From assembly GCF_003086295.3 (NCBI RefSeq), contig NC_092050.1, forward strand, positions 146,946,699 to 147,010,698: a stretch of 64,000 bases of DNA. The letters run 5' to 3'. Both the position numbers and the translations under genes were made by a program. A model generated the notes under the pieces. That model did not search any database and had not been told where the DNA came from. It saw only the letters and a list, made by a program, of their open reading frames with translations. This document shows positions 35,101 to 47,001 of the stretch, piece after piece (positions within the stretch are counted from its first letter, which is position 1; each line of letters opens with the position of its first letter). The DNA comes from Arachis hypogaea (lineage: Eukaryota > Streptophyta > Magnoliopsida > Fabales > Fabaceae).

Positions 35101-35615
35101 TTTATGATTGATTTGAAAGCAGAGAAAAAAGTCTATTTTACCCTTGTTTTTTCGTGCTCTTCCCTCGACGGTTACCATACCTTTAATCATATCCCGCTTG
35201 CATTTCCCATTCTCCTCATAACTGATACCCCCCACCACTGCCATTTCTCTTTCTTCCTCATCCATGATTTTTTGCTTCTATTTCTAGGTCACTCGTGGAT
35301 CTTGGCACCACTACAATCTTCCATTTCACCCTTTTCCTTCCTTGAATACTGGTAACTAGATCTTTTCATGCTTATTTTGCTCTTTTTAACACTTCCTTTG
35401 TTGTTATTTATTGCATTTTGTGACTGCTTGCTTGAACTGAACCCGTGATTATTAGCAAGCTCTTAGGCGGGTACCATAGGTGTTTTTTCCTGGATTTAGG
35501 CCTGTAATAACATCGTATAGCATAGGATAGTGATAACATAGAACATAGTTTACTTTTAACTTTCGCCGAGCTTCTGACTTCCCGTTTTGAGTGAAGTGGT
35601 GCCCCAACTGTAGGT

Positions 35616-37400
35616 ATGGTGCAGCAACTTCCCATAAATCATTACGCTTGGGTTACTTCTGACGTGATGAGCACATCCTCTGGGATAACCCAACAAGATT
35701 TACAAGAGTTCCAGAATTCAGGAGTGTTGTGTGGGGGTGGTCCTGAGGAGGCAAACTACGATGTCTTCGTGCCAGGTGCTCGAGAGCGCATCTACCAACT
35801 GAATCTATCGTCTCCCCAGGTTCCCGACTGGTTGTGGGTGTACAGGCCCATGTTCAACACGTTGGGCATTCGAATTCCCTTATCTCCTTTTATCATGGCT
35901 TTCCTAAATCGGTGCGATGTTGCTCCATTACAACTTCACCCTAACAGCTGGGCTGTCATCCGATGCTTCGAGATAGTATGCTAGTATCTGGAGCTCCCGG
36001 TCTCCGTTGAAGTTTTTCTTTTCTTCTTCCTTCTTACAAACCCTTTCGGGAAGGAAAGCATAAAAAATGGTACATTTCCTTTCGGGCTGTACAAAACCGA
36101 CGGATCTTCGATCTCTTTGAGGATTCGTTCCATGGTTTCAAAGAAACCTTCTTCAAGGTGAGACCAGCTCATGGCCACTACCCTTTTTGGCTCACCCTCA
36201 AAGGAGAAAGACGAATACCGACCTACTGGAGTTTAGGTGCCGGCTTCAATTACTTAATAAAGATGACCTATGATGGATTAGGTCGGCAGAATAAACAGAT
36301 CGCTGATGTTTTACTGGCGATTTTTGGTTGTAAAAATCTTAATCCCCATCTCTTAATGGGCGACTGGGAATCCGCTCGCGATTGTGTAGGTAAGATCCTC
36401 TCCCCATTGGTTTTATGTTTTTCCGACTTGTGCAATATTGTTTTGTTTCCGATTTCATATGTTGTTTTCCCTCCGACTTCCTAACTTTGCTATTTTTTTT
36501 CTCTTGTAGTTAGGATGGCTGTTAGGCACACTACTTTGAGTAGTTTGATGACTTATCTCTTCCTGGGAGATGATAGTGATTATGACAGCTCGACAACCCC
36601 TACCGTTGAGCCCGAGGTTCAACCAGCCAACGAGGGCGAAGCTCCATCGCAGCCTCCAACCCAGACAACTCCCGGTGACATTATTGCTGCTGGTGAAGCT
36701 GATCGGGGTAAAGGGATCGATGTTGAGCCCGAGGCGGAGGTGATCGTCATCCCCAATCCCAAGAAGAGGAAGAATGACTTTGGCTCGAAACAAGTTCTCA
36801 CGGTGATGGAGAAAAACTTCGATGCGGGATTATTCATTGACTCTCAACTCCTCCCGGGCGCTAAGAAATTCTTCTAGGAAGAAGACTTGGCCGCCCAAGT
36901 GAGGTGGACGTACCAAAGCCTCATTCGGACAGCTGCCATTTCCAGAAAGGTGGAACCCGTGTTAGCCCAGGGCCAGATTTTGGAAGGGAAACATAGGGCT
37001 GCCCTGAGAGACATTGTCAACCTGAAAGCCGAGGGGGAGTCCCTGAAGACTCAGCTTGCCGAAGAGGAGAAGAAGGCGAAGGAAGCTGCTGAGGAGATCA
37101 ACCACCTTGTGGAACGAGACCTCACTCTTTCCAAATAGCTCAATGAAGCCCAAGGCCGGGCTATCATAGCAGAGAGTAATGTAAAAGAGCTGGAGGAAAA
37201 GCTGGCAGGGGTCGTGAAGTCGGCAAACTTCGCTTGGCAAGAGGCCGCTACCATGAAAAAGAAGAATAAAGAGATCCTTAAGGACGCTTAGGAAGCTATC
37301 ACCGCTACCGAGGAGGCGACCAAGGCTTAGGTCTCTCTCCTTGCTCCCGACTTCGACACTTTGGCTATCGGTGCCTTCAAAATGATTCAAGATGGCAAGG
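35616..37400 (+). pseudogene. Antisense additional ORF of element A (gag-like 'putative gypsy type transposon' protein)
   Basis: Starts MVQQLPINHYAWVTSDVM. Exon 1 has GIRIPLSPFIMAFLNRCDVA with LQLHPNSWAVIRCFEIVC, then after a stop at about 35979 and a frameshift near 36050 IFDLFEDSFHGFKETFFKVR and GHYPFWLTL. A 120-bp intron (36390-36509, GTAAG and TTGTAG) leads to exon 2, which has a Pro/Glu-rich linker and a long Glu/Lys/Ala-rich coiled coil (about 36890-37260). Stops lie at 36875 and 37136 and further on. This matches the transposon-associated protein found in plant Ty3-gypsy Tat-lineage elements, in which an extra ORF lies antisense between pol and the 3' LTR. Its role is unknown. Confidence 0.7.
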
Positions 37401-37426
37401 TTGTCAACATCCTGAAGAAGTGCAGT

Positions 37427-37990
37427 GTTTTATCAATTGTAATCTTTTGTACTCTTTTTGAACTATTTTTGTTATTGGGCCGATGCGATACCTCTTGCAT
37501 GTAATTGAACAATTTTTCTTTGTTGGTTGTTGTTGGGCTGACGTGATGCCTTTTGAGCTACCGCTTTAACAGTTTCGACTCTTATAATTAAAATCTTTGT
37601 GTTATTTTGGTCACTTTATTGCTATGTTTCCTCCTCGTTTGAACGTTAAGCCATAACTTGATGGATATCCGTATATCGTTACTTTTAGGTTCCCGAGGTG
37701 ATCAGTCTTGGGAAACCATGATTATAACTTGGTAATAACGAATGAATAAATCAAAGCAAAAATAAATTTCAAAATCAACACATAATCACTTTTCGACAGT
37801 GGGCCTCGTTAAAACCCCATGTCGACGTCCTACTCTGATGGCAAGGGAAAAGAGTATCCCTTCTTTAATAATATATAATGAGACAAGTGATTTGATGAGA
37901 TAAAGTAAATGAAGGTAAATGAAAGTAAGAGATAAAAAAGGGACAACCGGTTTGGACGGGAGGTCGTTAAGCCTTTAGGAGTAAAATCTC
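37427..37990. other. Non-coding spacer of element A
   Basis: Sequence between the antisense ORF and the 3' end of the minus-strand pol. No coding sequence is recognised. It contains AATCACTTTTCGACAGTGGG and CCTCGTTAAAACCCCATG. Confidence 0.4.
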
Positions 37991-38776
37991 CTAAGGTTTG
38001 TTGCATTCCAAGTCCTCGGGACCTCCTTCCCGTCTAACCGCTCTAAGTTGTGGGTGCCCTTTCGTGCACTTCCTTTACCCTATAGATCCCTTCCCAGTTA
38101 GGGGAGAGCTTACCTTCTCCAGGATCGGTGGACCGATGTCGTTGCATCGTAGTACCATGTCGCCCTCTTCGAACCTCCTGGCTTGCACCTTGCGATTATA
38201 ACGCAATGCCAACTTTGCTTCAGCACCGATTTTGACAAGTGAGCCACTCCTTGGCTCATCTATCAGGTATTTCTCAGTCGCCTCATCGCTTCCTTCGAGG
38301 AGTAACCTTGGGCTCGGTTATCCAATTCCTACGAAAATCACTGCATCGACACCATAAGTAAGCTCGAAGGGCGTCTTCCCTGTAGAAGATTGTGGGGTTG
38401 TTCTGTAAGGCCACAGGACGGAAGCTAACTCGTTTGTCCAGGAGCCCTTTCTCTGATCCAAGCGCTTATTCAACCCATTGAGGATGACCTTGTTCGTTGC
38501 CTCGGCTTGTCCATTGCTCTGGGAGTGTTCCATAGAGGAGAACTTTTGTTTGATTCTGAGGCCTACCAGGAATTCTCCAAATTTCTTGTCGGAAAATTGT
38601 GTTCCGTTATCCGACACCACGACCTCCAAAATTCCAAACCTCGCGATCACTTATCTCCAAAAGAATTTTTGATAGTTCGCAGATGATATGCTTGCCAACG
38701 GTTCAGCCTCCACCCACTTGGTGTAATAATCAATGGCCACAATGAGATACTTGACCTGTCCTGGGGCCACTGGGAA
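37991..38776 (-). pseudogene. Ty3-gypsy element A: integrase core and C-terminus
   Basis: Reading on the minus strand: VAIDYYTKWVEAEPLA (first catalytic Asp), VVVSDNGTQFSDKKF (second Asp), SNGQAEATNKVI (Glu) and WPYRTTPQSSTGKTPFELTY complete the D,D-35-E core of a Ty3-gypsy integrase. The C-terminal FEEGDMVLRCNDIGPPILEK follows near 38170-38110. A nonsense codon lies near 38650. The N-terminal part of the same integrase continues at 57437, on the other side of element B. Confidence 0.85.
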
Positions 38777-38781
38777 GGGAC

Positions 38782-40479
38782 TGGTGCACGAAATTGTGAT
38801 CATCAATGGTGCCAACAGCTTGGTACGCACAATTGTAATATCAACTCTTTATCACAACTCCGCACAACTAACCAGCAAGTGCACTGGGTCATCCAAGTAA
38901 TAAACCTTACGTGAGTAAGGGTCGATCCCACGAAGATTGTCGGCTTGAAGCAAGCTATGGTCATCTTGTAAATCTCAGTCAGGCAGATTCAAATGGTTAT
39001 GGAGAATTGATAATTAAAAGATGAATAAAACATAAAATAAGATAGAGATACTTATGTAATTCATTGGTGAGAATTTCAGATAAGCGTATGAAGATGCTTT
39101 GTTCCTTCTGAACCTCTGCTTTCCTATTACCTTCTTCCAATCATTCATACTCCTTTCCATGACAAGCTTATGTTGGGTTTCACCGTTGTCAATGGCTACC
39201 TCCCGTCCTCTCAGTGAAAATGGTCCAAATGCGTTGTCACCGCACGGCTAATCATCTGTCGGTTCTCGATCATGTTGGAATAGGATCCATTAATCCTTTT
39301 GCGTCTATCACTACGCCCAACACTCGTGAGTTTGAAGCTCGTCACAGTCATCCCTTCCCAGATCCTACTCGGAATACCACAGACAAGGTTTAGACTTTCT
39401 GGATCTCAAGAATTCTGCCAATTGATTCTAGCCTATACCACGAAGACTCTGATCTCATGGAATGGAAGGCTCGGTTGTCAGGCGAGGCAACCATGTGTCA
39501 TGAACCAGGAGGCTAAGAGATACGCACTCAAGCTATTGCAAGTAGAACGGAAGTGGTTGTCAGGCAGGCGTTCATAGGTGAGAATAATGATGAGTGTCAC
39601 GGATCATCACATTTTTCAGGTTGAAGAACGAGTGTATATCTTAGAGAAGAAATAGGCTTGAGTTGAATAGAAAAACAATAGTACTTTGCATTAATTCATG
39701 AGGAACAGCAGAGCTCCACATCTTAATCTATGGTGTGTAGAAACTCTACCGTTGAAAATACATAAGAAAAAAAGGTCTAGGCATGGCCGTGAGGCCAGCC
39801 CCAAATGTGAACATACAAGTTCCAAAGGTTTAAAGTATGAAAAAGGTCTGTAAATACAATAGCAAAAGGTCCTATTTATAGAAAACTAGTAGCCTAGGGT
39901 TTACAGAAATGAGTAAATGATGCAGAATCTACTTCTGGGCCCACTTGGTGTGTGCTTGGGCTGAGCATTGAAGCTTTCACATGTAGAAACTTTTTGTTGG
40001 AGTTAAACGCCAGCTTTTGTGCCAGTTTGGGCGTTTAACTCCAGCTTTTATGCTAGTTCTGGCGTTTTGACGCCAGAATTTCTATGCTGACTTGGAACGC
40101 CGATTTGGGCCATCAAATATCGGGCAAAGTGTAGACTATTATATATTGATGGAAAGCCCAGGATGTCTACTTTCCAACGCAATTAAGAGTGCGCCAATTG
40201 AGCTTTTGTAGCTCCAGAAAATCTACTTCGAGTGCAGGGAGGTCAGAATCCAACAGCATCTGCAGTCCTTTTTCAGCATCTGAATCAGATTTTTGCTCAG
40301 GTCCCTCAATTTCAATCAGAAAATACCTGAAATCACAAAAAAAACACACAAACTCATAGTAAAGTCCAGAAATGTGATTTTTGAATAAAAACTAATAAAA
40401 ATATAATAAAAACTAACTAAAATATACTAAAAACATACTAAAAACAATGCCAAAAAGCGTATAAATTATCCGCTCATCA
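38782..40479 (-). repeat. 3' LTR of element B
   Basis: 1698 bp, TG...CA, nearly the same length as the 1689-bp partner. Minus-strand landmarks: TGATGAGCGGATAATTTAT at the start, GGCGTTTTGACGCC-type motifs near 40010-40090, TATAAATAGGACC (TATA box) near 39880, ACCCTTACTCACGTAAGG near 38915, and CGTGCACCA at the end. Confidence 0.9.
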
Positions 40480-40500
40480 CAACACCAAACTTAAATTGTT
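40480..40500 (-). other. Polypurine tract of element B
   Basis: The minus strand reads AATTTAAGTTTGGTGTTG immediately before the LTR start TGATGAGC, the position expected for the plus-strand primer. Confidence 0.55.
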
Positions 40501-41306
40501 GCTTGTCCCCAAGCAACTAAAAACAAAGTAGGATAAAAAGAAGAGAATATACAATGAATTCCAAAAACATCTATGAAGATCAGTCTTAATTAGATGAGGG
40601 GGGCTATTAGCTTTTTGCTTCTGAACAGTTTTGGCATCTCACTTTATCCTTTGAAGTTCAGAATGATTGGCATCTATAGGAACTCAGAATTCAGATAGTG
40701 TTATTGATTCTCCTAGTTCAGTATGTTGATTCTTGAACACAGCTACTCTATGAGTCTTGGCCGTGACCCTAAGCATTTTGTTTTCCAGTATTACCACCGG
40801 ATACATAAATGCCACAGACACATAACTGGGTGAATCTTTTCAGATTGTGACTCAGCTTTGCTAGAGTCCCTAATTAGAGGTGTCCAGAGCTCTTAAGCAC
40901 ACTCTTTTGCTTTGGACCACGACTTTAACCGCTCAGTCTCAAGTTTTTCACTTGACACCTTCACGCTACAAGCACATGGTTAGGGACAGCTTGGTTTAGC
41001 CGCTTAGGCCAGGATTTTATTCTTGTGGGCCCTCCTATCCACTGATGCTCAAAGCCTTGGATCCTTTTTATTTTACCCTTGCCTTTTGGTTTAAAGGGCT
41101 ATTGGCTTTTTCTGCTTGCTTTTTCTTTTTTTCTTTTTTTTTTGCCACTTTTTTTTTCTGCAAGCTTTTCACTGCTTTTTCTTGCTTCAAGAATCATTTT
41201 TATGATTTTTCAGATTATCAATAACATTTCTCCTTTTTCATTATTCTTTCAAGAGCCAACAATTTTAACATTTATAAACAACAAATTCAAAAATATGCAC
41301 TGTTCA
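40501..41306 (-). other. Interior of element B left of element C
   Basis: Non-coding sequence of B between its polypurine tract and the insertion of C. No retrotransposon domain is recognised in it. The open frame at 41079-41432 crosses the C boundary and is low in complexity. Confidence 0.5.
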
Positions 41307-41311
41307 AGCAT

Positions 41312-42702
41312 TGATAAACCACTATTTCATGGTTTATCTTGTGCTCAATTGAGTGGATTTTATCAACTCTTTACCCACTTATTCACACTATTTGCATGGT
41401 TTTATATTTGCCTTCCTAATTATGTGCTATGATTGAAAACATGCTTCTTTGATCTTATATTTGCTTATTATTAATCCTCTCTTATTACCATTAGATGCCT
41501 TGATATGTGTGTTAAGTGTTTTCAGATATTATAAGGCAAGGATGGCTTGGAGGATGGGAAGAAAGCATGCAAAAGTGGAAGGAATACAAGAAGTTGGAGA
41601 AACTGCTAAGCTGTCTAGCCTGACCTCTCTGCACTCAAACAGCTATAACTTTAGCTACAGAGATCCAAACGGCGCGGTTTCAGTTGCGTTGGAAAGCTAA
41701 CGTCCGGGGCTTCGATTTGATATATAATATGTTATAGTTCCCTTGACACTAGGCGACGTGACTGCGTGATCCATGCGGCCGCGTCGCAATGACGGAAATC
41801 CAGCGTGGCAAAATTTGAAACCAGCGAATTCTGGACTGTTTTTAACCCAGTTTGCGGCCCAGAAAACACAGATTAGAGGCTATAAAGTAGGGGAATACAT
41901 CCATTCATAGAGAGGCTCACATATTTACAATTTTAGGAGTAGATGTAGTTTTTAGAGAGAGAGGTTCTCCCCTCTCTCTTAGGATTAGGATTTAGGACTT
42001 CTCTTAGTTTTAGGAGTGACACTCAATCCCAGGTTCTTTATTTTTATTTATTTTTCTTTTTCCAATTTAATTTATGAATTCCCATGTTATGATTTGAACA
42101 TTTTATTTAATATAATTCGAAGTATTTCAGACTCATGATTGCTCTCTTTAATTTATTAATGCCCTGTGTTTATCCAAATTATTTCCATTCAAGTAGAATT
42201 TCTCTCTTTTGGCTTTGGTTGAGACATTGGTAACTCTTGAGTTATCAAACTCATTGTTGATTGAAAATTGGAATTAATCTGTCCACTTAACTTACCTTCA
42301 TAGTTAGAGGTTAATAAGGTGGGGAAAGAATCCAATTCTCATCACAATTGATAAGGATAACTAGGATAGGACCTCCAGTTCTTCATACCTTGCCAAGAGT
42401 TTATTTTACAGTTATTTATTAATTTTTATTGCTTGAAAATATACCTGTGCACATTGTCCAAACTCCAAATTTCTCAAAACCCCCCAATTTACAATCTTCA
42501 TAACCAATAATAAGAACATACCTCCCTGCAATTCCTTGAGAAGACGACCCGAGGTTTGAATACTTGGTTATCAATTTCAAAGGGGTTTGTTACTTGTGAC
42601 AACCAAAACGTTTGTACGAAGGAATTTCTGTCGGTTTAGAGACTATATCTACAATGCGACTGTTTTTATGACATTCTTTACTGGCAAAAAATCTTAACGT
42701 CA
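41312..42702 (+). repeat. 5' LTR of element C
   Basis: It contains a CpG-rich patch (ATGCGGCCGCGTCGCAATG near 41775), a likely TATA motif in GGCTATAAAGTAGGGG at 41878-41893, and downstream TTCCTTGAGAAGACGACCCG. Confidence 0.92.
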
Positions 42703-42705
42703 AAA

Positions 42706-42723
42706 TGGCGCCGTTGCTGGGGA
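42706..42723 (+). other. Primer-binding site of element C
   Basis: TGGCGCCGTTGCTGGGGA, 3 bases after the LTR, is complementary to the 3' end of tRNA-Asp with one difference from the B site. Athila-clade elements use this tRNA. Confidence 0.85.
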
Positions 42724-43290
42724 ATTGCAAACGTGTGCCTTATTATTGGTTATTGTAAATATTTTTTTTGATTTTTGCTTGTTTATTTGTTTTTATTTTT
42801 GTTTTTATTTTTGCTTTTCCATAAATTAAGAGGTTATTTGTTTTTATTTAGTTATTAAAAATTTTTTTTTTCAAAAATTTATTCTTAGTGTTCATCTTGA
42901 TCTTCAAGTTGTTCTTCGCGTTCATCTTGACCTTCAAGCTGTTCTTAGTTGTTTTCTTCATTTTGATCTAAAAATTTGAAATTTGGTGTCATTTTATTGT
43001 TTTTCTCTTTCCTCATTAAATTCAAAAAAAATTTTAATTAATTTTTTTTCAAAAAAAAAAAATTTCAGTTTTTTATTTTTAAAATTTTTATCTTATCTTA
43101 TCTTATTTCAAAAATCAAATTTCAAATTTCAAATTTCAAAAATTCAAATTTCAAAAATTTGAAATTCAACTTTCAAAAATTCAAATTTCAAAATTTCAAA
43201 ATTCAAATTTCAAAATTTAATTTTCAAATTCAAAATTTAAATAACCTTTTAATTTAAATTTATTTTTATTTTTAATTTTTATTTGCTACT
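42724..43290 (+). other. Leader of element C
   Basis: Low-complexity T-rich and A-rich sequence with many overlapping AAATTTCAAATTTCAAAA repeats at about 43100-43250. No coding sequence. Confidence 0.6.
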
Positions 43291-44784
43291 ATGAACTCTC
43301 ACCCCTTTGGCTATGAGTCTGGTTACAATAATGTTGCAGGAAGAAGAAATTACAATGAGAACAGGCATCAAGGTTGGAACAATCAAAGATGGGAGGAGCC
43401 ACAAGAATTTGATCAACCCTCATGGCAGCAACCACCTCCAGTGAACTATCAACAACCACGACCATATGCCTATGAACCATTTCCTCAACATGACTTTGGA
43501 GCACCATACTCACAAGCCAACTACCACCATTCACCTCCATATGACCCTAACCCTCAACCACCATACCAACCACCTTATGAGCCATATGAACCATATATAG
43601 AACCACCCCAATTCCAACCCAATTACTCCCAAAAACCACCACTTCAATATTCATTATCTCCATATCCATCAATCCAAGAGCACTATGATCCTACTTATGA
43701 AAGCCGAGTGCATCAAGAGATAAAGGATCGTTTCAAGGAAACAATGGATCGATTTCAGGCAACCACTCAACAACTAGGGCAAGTATTAATTCAATGGGCT
43801 TCCAGACGCTTAAATACACAAGGATCAGCCACAGCCTCATGTGGACAGTCTAGTGAAGAGCATAGCATGAAGGAGATACCAGAAACCCCAGTGAACAAGA
43901 CAGAGAATGAATTTGTACTAGAACAAGTAGAAGAAACTGTCATTGTTCAAGAAGAAGAAGAAGTGATTGAAGACTTAGGAGATGCAGAACCTCCATGGGA
44001 AAGTCAAGACATAGAGCCTCCTTTCAAGACGGTTGAAATTGATGCTGAGGAGGGTGTACAACCTCCAAAGCATATCATAGTTGAAGACTTGGAAGAGGTT
44101 GATCAAGAGATGGAGATTCAAGAAGAAGAAGCACAACCTCCCATGCCCTTGGAAAGCAATGAAGAGGAGATTGAATTGAAAGAGAGCTGCCAAGAGGAAG
44201 AGGTTGAAATTGAAGAAGCTTGCAAAGAAGTGGTAATTATCAGAGAAGAGCACAAGGGAGTGGAGCTTGCAATTTCATTAAAAATACCTCCCCCTAAGTT
44301 ACCATCATCCTTCACAACATTCAAGTGGGTAAAATTCATATCCCATAGCTTTCTAATCCCACTTGAATATGGGCTACTGGAGACGGATGGTCAACTTAGA
44401 GCTCTTTGTGGCATTAAGAGTAAGAGGAAGATGGCCAGTGGTAAGAATTGTCCTACAAGGTTCATCATGGTTGGAAGCTTTAAGTTTAAACGCAAAGGTT
44501 GGTGTAGAGCTCAATTGAATGGGTCTAGGAAGCTATTTGGTAGCTGCAGTGAGAATTCAAATTCCTTATCACCTAGCTGGAAAAATACAGATCCCGACAA
44601 AAATGGGTGTAAAAGCAAGGTTTGGGATCCTGGAATCTGTTCTGACATCCAACACCCCGGGAGCCTAAGAATCTTTTTGAAGCTGCTCAAGGGTTTTACA
44701 TGCCTAGTTTGGGACCTCGGAGGTTACTGGAATCACAAACACTGGTGGAGATTCCTGGATGAGTTCAAGCATAAGCCACCATAA
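43291..44784 (+). CDS. 497-residue ORF of element C, function unknown
   Basis: The frame is intact from MNSHPFGYESGYNN to a TAA. Residues about 20-145 are rich in Pro, Gln, Tyr and Asn (PPYEPYEPYIEPPQFQPN). Residues about 148-176 form a probable helix (EIKDRFKETMDRFQATTQQL). Residues about 195-330 are strongly acidic with repeated QEEEE-type runs, predicted disordered or coiled coil. The C-terminal 150 residues are basic, with Cys and Trp (WKNTDPDKNGCKSKVWDPGI, WDLGGYWNHKHWWRFLDEF). I see no CCHC knuckle, protease, reverse transcriptase or integrase motif. It lies where gag would start. Similar peptides occur in legume repeats as I remember them. It could be a degenerate gag or a packaging protein of the non-autonomous family. 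Confidence 0.6.
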   Translation: MNSHPFGYESGYNNVAGRRNYNENRHQGWNNQRWEEPQEFDQPSWQQPPPVNYQQPRPYAYEPFPQHDFGAPYSQANYHHSPPYDPNPQPPYQPPYEPYEPYIEPPQFQPNYSQKPPLQYSLSPYPSIQEHYDPTYESRVHQEIKDRFKETMDRFQATTQQLGQVLIQWASRRLNTQGSATASCGQSSEEHSMKEIPETPVNKTENEFVLEQVEETVIVQEEEEVIEDLGDAEPPWESQDIEPPFKTVEIDAEEGVQPPKHIIVEDLEEVDQEMEIQEEEAQPPMPLESNEEEIELKESCQEEEVEIEEACKEVVIIREEHKGVELAISLKIPPPKLPSSFTTFKWVKFISHSFLIPLEYGLLETDGQLRALCGIKSKRKMASGKNCPTRFIMVGSFKFKRKGWCRAQLNGSRKLFGSCSENSNSLSPSWKNTDPDKNGCKSKVWDPGICSDIQHPGSLRIFLKLLKGFTCLVWDLGGYWNHKHWWRFLDEFKHKPP

Positions 44785-44994
44785 CAGGAAGCTCATCAAA
44801 TGTCCAACTTAAGGACTTTAACTAAAAGTGCTAGGTGGGAGACAACCCACCATGGTATGATCGTCCTTTTTCATTTTTATTTAGTTTTATTTGTTTTTAA
44901 ATTTTATTTTATTTTGTTATATTGAACCTGGAGTTTTGCATCACATTCATATTAACACTGCATTCTGCATTTTTCAGATTACAAAAAAAAAAAA

Positions 44995-45560
44995 AAAAAG
45001 CGAGCACGCGACGCGACTGCATCAGCGACGCGTCCGCGTCGCAAGGAGAGGGGAGAAAAATAAAAACGAACAGAGAGTTTCGCAGGAGCAGCGCTGGAGG
45101 CGTGCCAATGGCACAAATTACCCCACGCGACCACGTCGCTGACGCGACCGCGTCATATGGAATAATGGCCTCCCACGCGACCGCGTCACCCACGCGGCCG
45201 CGTGACCTGACAATCGACGTCAACCGGGTGCATGGCCGAAAGTTGAGCTGGAGTTGGGCTGGAATCGTGCTGGAAGCCCAAGCCTCACCACGCGAACGCA
45301 TGCCCCACGCGTCCGCGTCATATCCCCATGATGGCCACTCATGCGATTGCGTCGACCACGCGATCGCGTCACCCAAATTTTTGGCAAAAGAGTTTTAAAC
45401 AGAGAGTTGTGCGACCGCGAGGCTGCACTCGCGCCACTAGCACAAATTGAGTCACGCGATCGCGTGCCCCACGCGTCCGCGTCGCCTAACCTTATTGCGC
45501 ACCACGCGACCGCGTCACCCACGCGACCGCGTGGCCAGCGTCGCACAACCTATCCAGATT
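44995..45560. repeat. Array of CGCGACCGCGT-type palindromes in element C
   Basis: At least fourteen half units of CACGCGACCGCGTCACC and variants (CACGCGGCCGCGTGAC, CACGCGTCCGCGTCATA, CACGCGATCGCGTCACC) occur in pairs. They form a GC-rich island in an AT-rich element. Long frames on both strands through the array (44909-45546) result from the periodic GC content and are not called as genes. Confidence 0.9.
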
Positions 45561-46965
45561 AGTGCCAATTTTCTTATCTTTTCTTCTCCGAATCCTTATT
45601 CTTCTTATCTTTTCTTATTTCTTTCTTCTTCCTTTCTTATTTTCTCTCACTTCCATTTTATTTTATTTAATTCATTTGCATACTTTCATTCATTGCATAT
45701 TTTTATTTTTCTAAAATTATAATTGGTGTTCAAATATTCTTATTCAACTGTTACATCTTTTCTGGTATTTTCTTGATGCTTAGTGACTTGTTTTATTTTG
45801 AATAGGTAATATTATTTATATCAATGCCAATCTTTTATACCTGTATTACTTTTACATTGATATGAATTTATATTATCTCTCCTTACCCACACACTCTCCC
45901 TCATTGTTGCAATATTTTGCACCACTAGTATGCCATGTACTTCTATTGTTTTCTCACTTGCATGTTGTAACTACCATGTAATTGAGACCCTCACTTTTGG
46001 CATTAACCAACCCATGTTTTATTTGTTTTCTATCTTTGCTTTGGGTTACTTTCCTTCCCTTTTTCTTTCAGGATGGCCACCAGGAAGAGAACCGGAAGAC
46101 GTTTACATAGGAGAGACAAACAAGTTCCTACGCACATTCCTTGATGAGAAAAGCGTCAGTTGAAACAACCCGTCCACCTGCACATCTCAGCATGCACCGA
46201 AGACGGTGCAATCTTTAAGTGTGGGGAGGTCGATACCGATCTCCATGGGTTAGTTATTTCCTGACTCAACACCAAAATTTTTATTTTATTTGTTGGTTCA
46301 TTATTGTATTTGCATGTTTGATTGCATATTTGTTTGATTTTTGTGCATATTTTACCACTTGGTTAAAGTAATATTTTCTTTTTCAAGAAAATTTTTAGAG
46401 AATTTCACTAATTTGAATAAAATTTAATGTTACACTTGTTTGAAGAGATATTATACTGGAACATGTTTAGAACTCGAACACACAAAACCTGTGAGATTTT
46501 GAGCCTATTTAAATTGGTTGCATTTTTCAACCAATATTTTATTTTTGATGTGTGTTTTTTCTCTCTAAAATTGTGATCTTTGTCTTGCTTAATTCTATAT
46601 TTCCATAATTTGATGTATGCATACACTTACATGATTGAGGCCTTTGTTTCACTGAGCTTACATACCCATATGGCCTTACCTTTCATTATCCTTTGCAAAC
46701 CAATTTGAGCCTATTTTACCCCTTTGTTCTTTACTTTAGCACATCATTAATTCTAAGCGAAAAACAATAATGTCCTTAATTTGAATCCTTAGTTAGCTTA
46801 GACTAGTGAGAGTGCTTATGATTTAAGTGTGGGAAATTGGGTTTGGAAATATTTGGTTTGAGAATTGAGTATGTTAGAATTTTCTAAAAATGTGAAAGAA
46901 ATGTTTGGGACATGTTCATGCATTCAATAAATTAATCATATGCATTGAGAAAAACAAAAGAAAAA

Positions 46966-47001
<36 letters not shown>

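Noticed and set aside
39299..39577. 92-codon frame, repeated at 56251-56538
   Set aside because: The two copies lie at the same place in the two LTRs of element B; they are LTR sequence, antisense to the element, not a gene pair.
41449..41700. 83-codon frame, repeated at 47840-48091
   Set aside because: Same position in both LTRs of element C; part of the LTR and not conserved as a known protein.
44909..45546. Overlapping long frames on both strands in the CGCGACCGCGT array
   Set aside because: Periodic GC-rich palindromes remove stop codons in several frames at once; peptides are repetitive and biased, and no frame is preferred.
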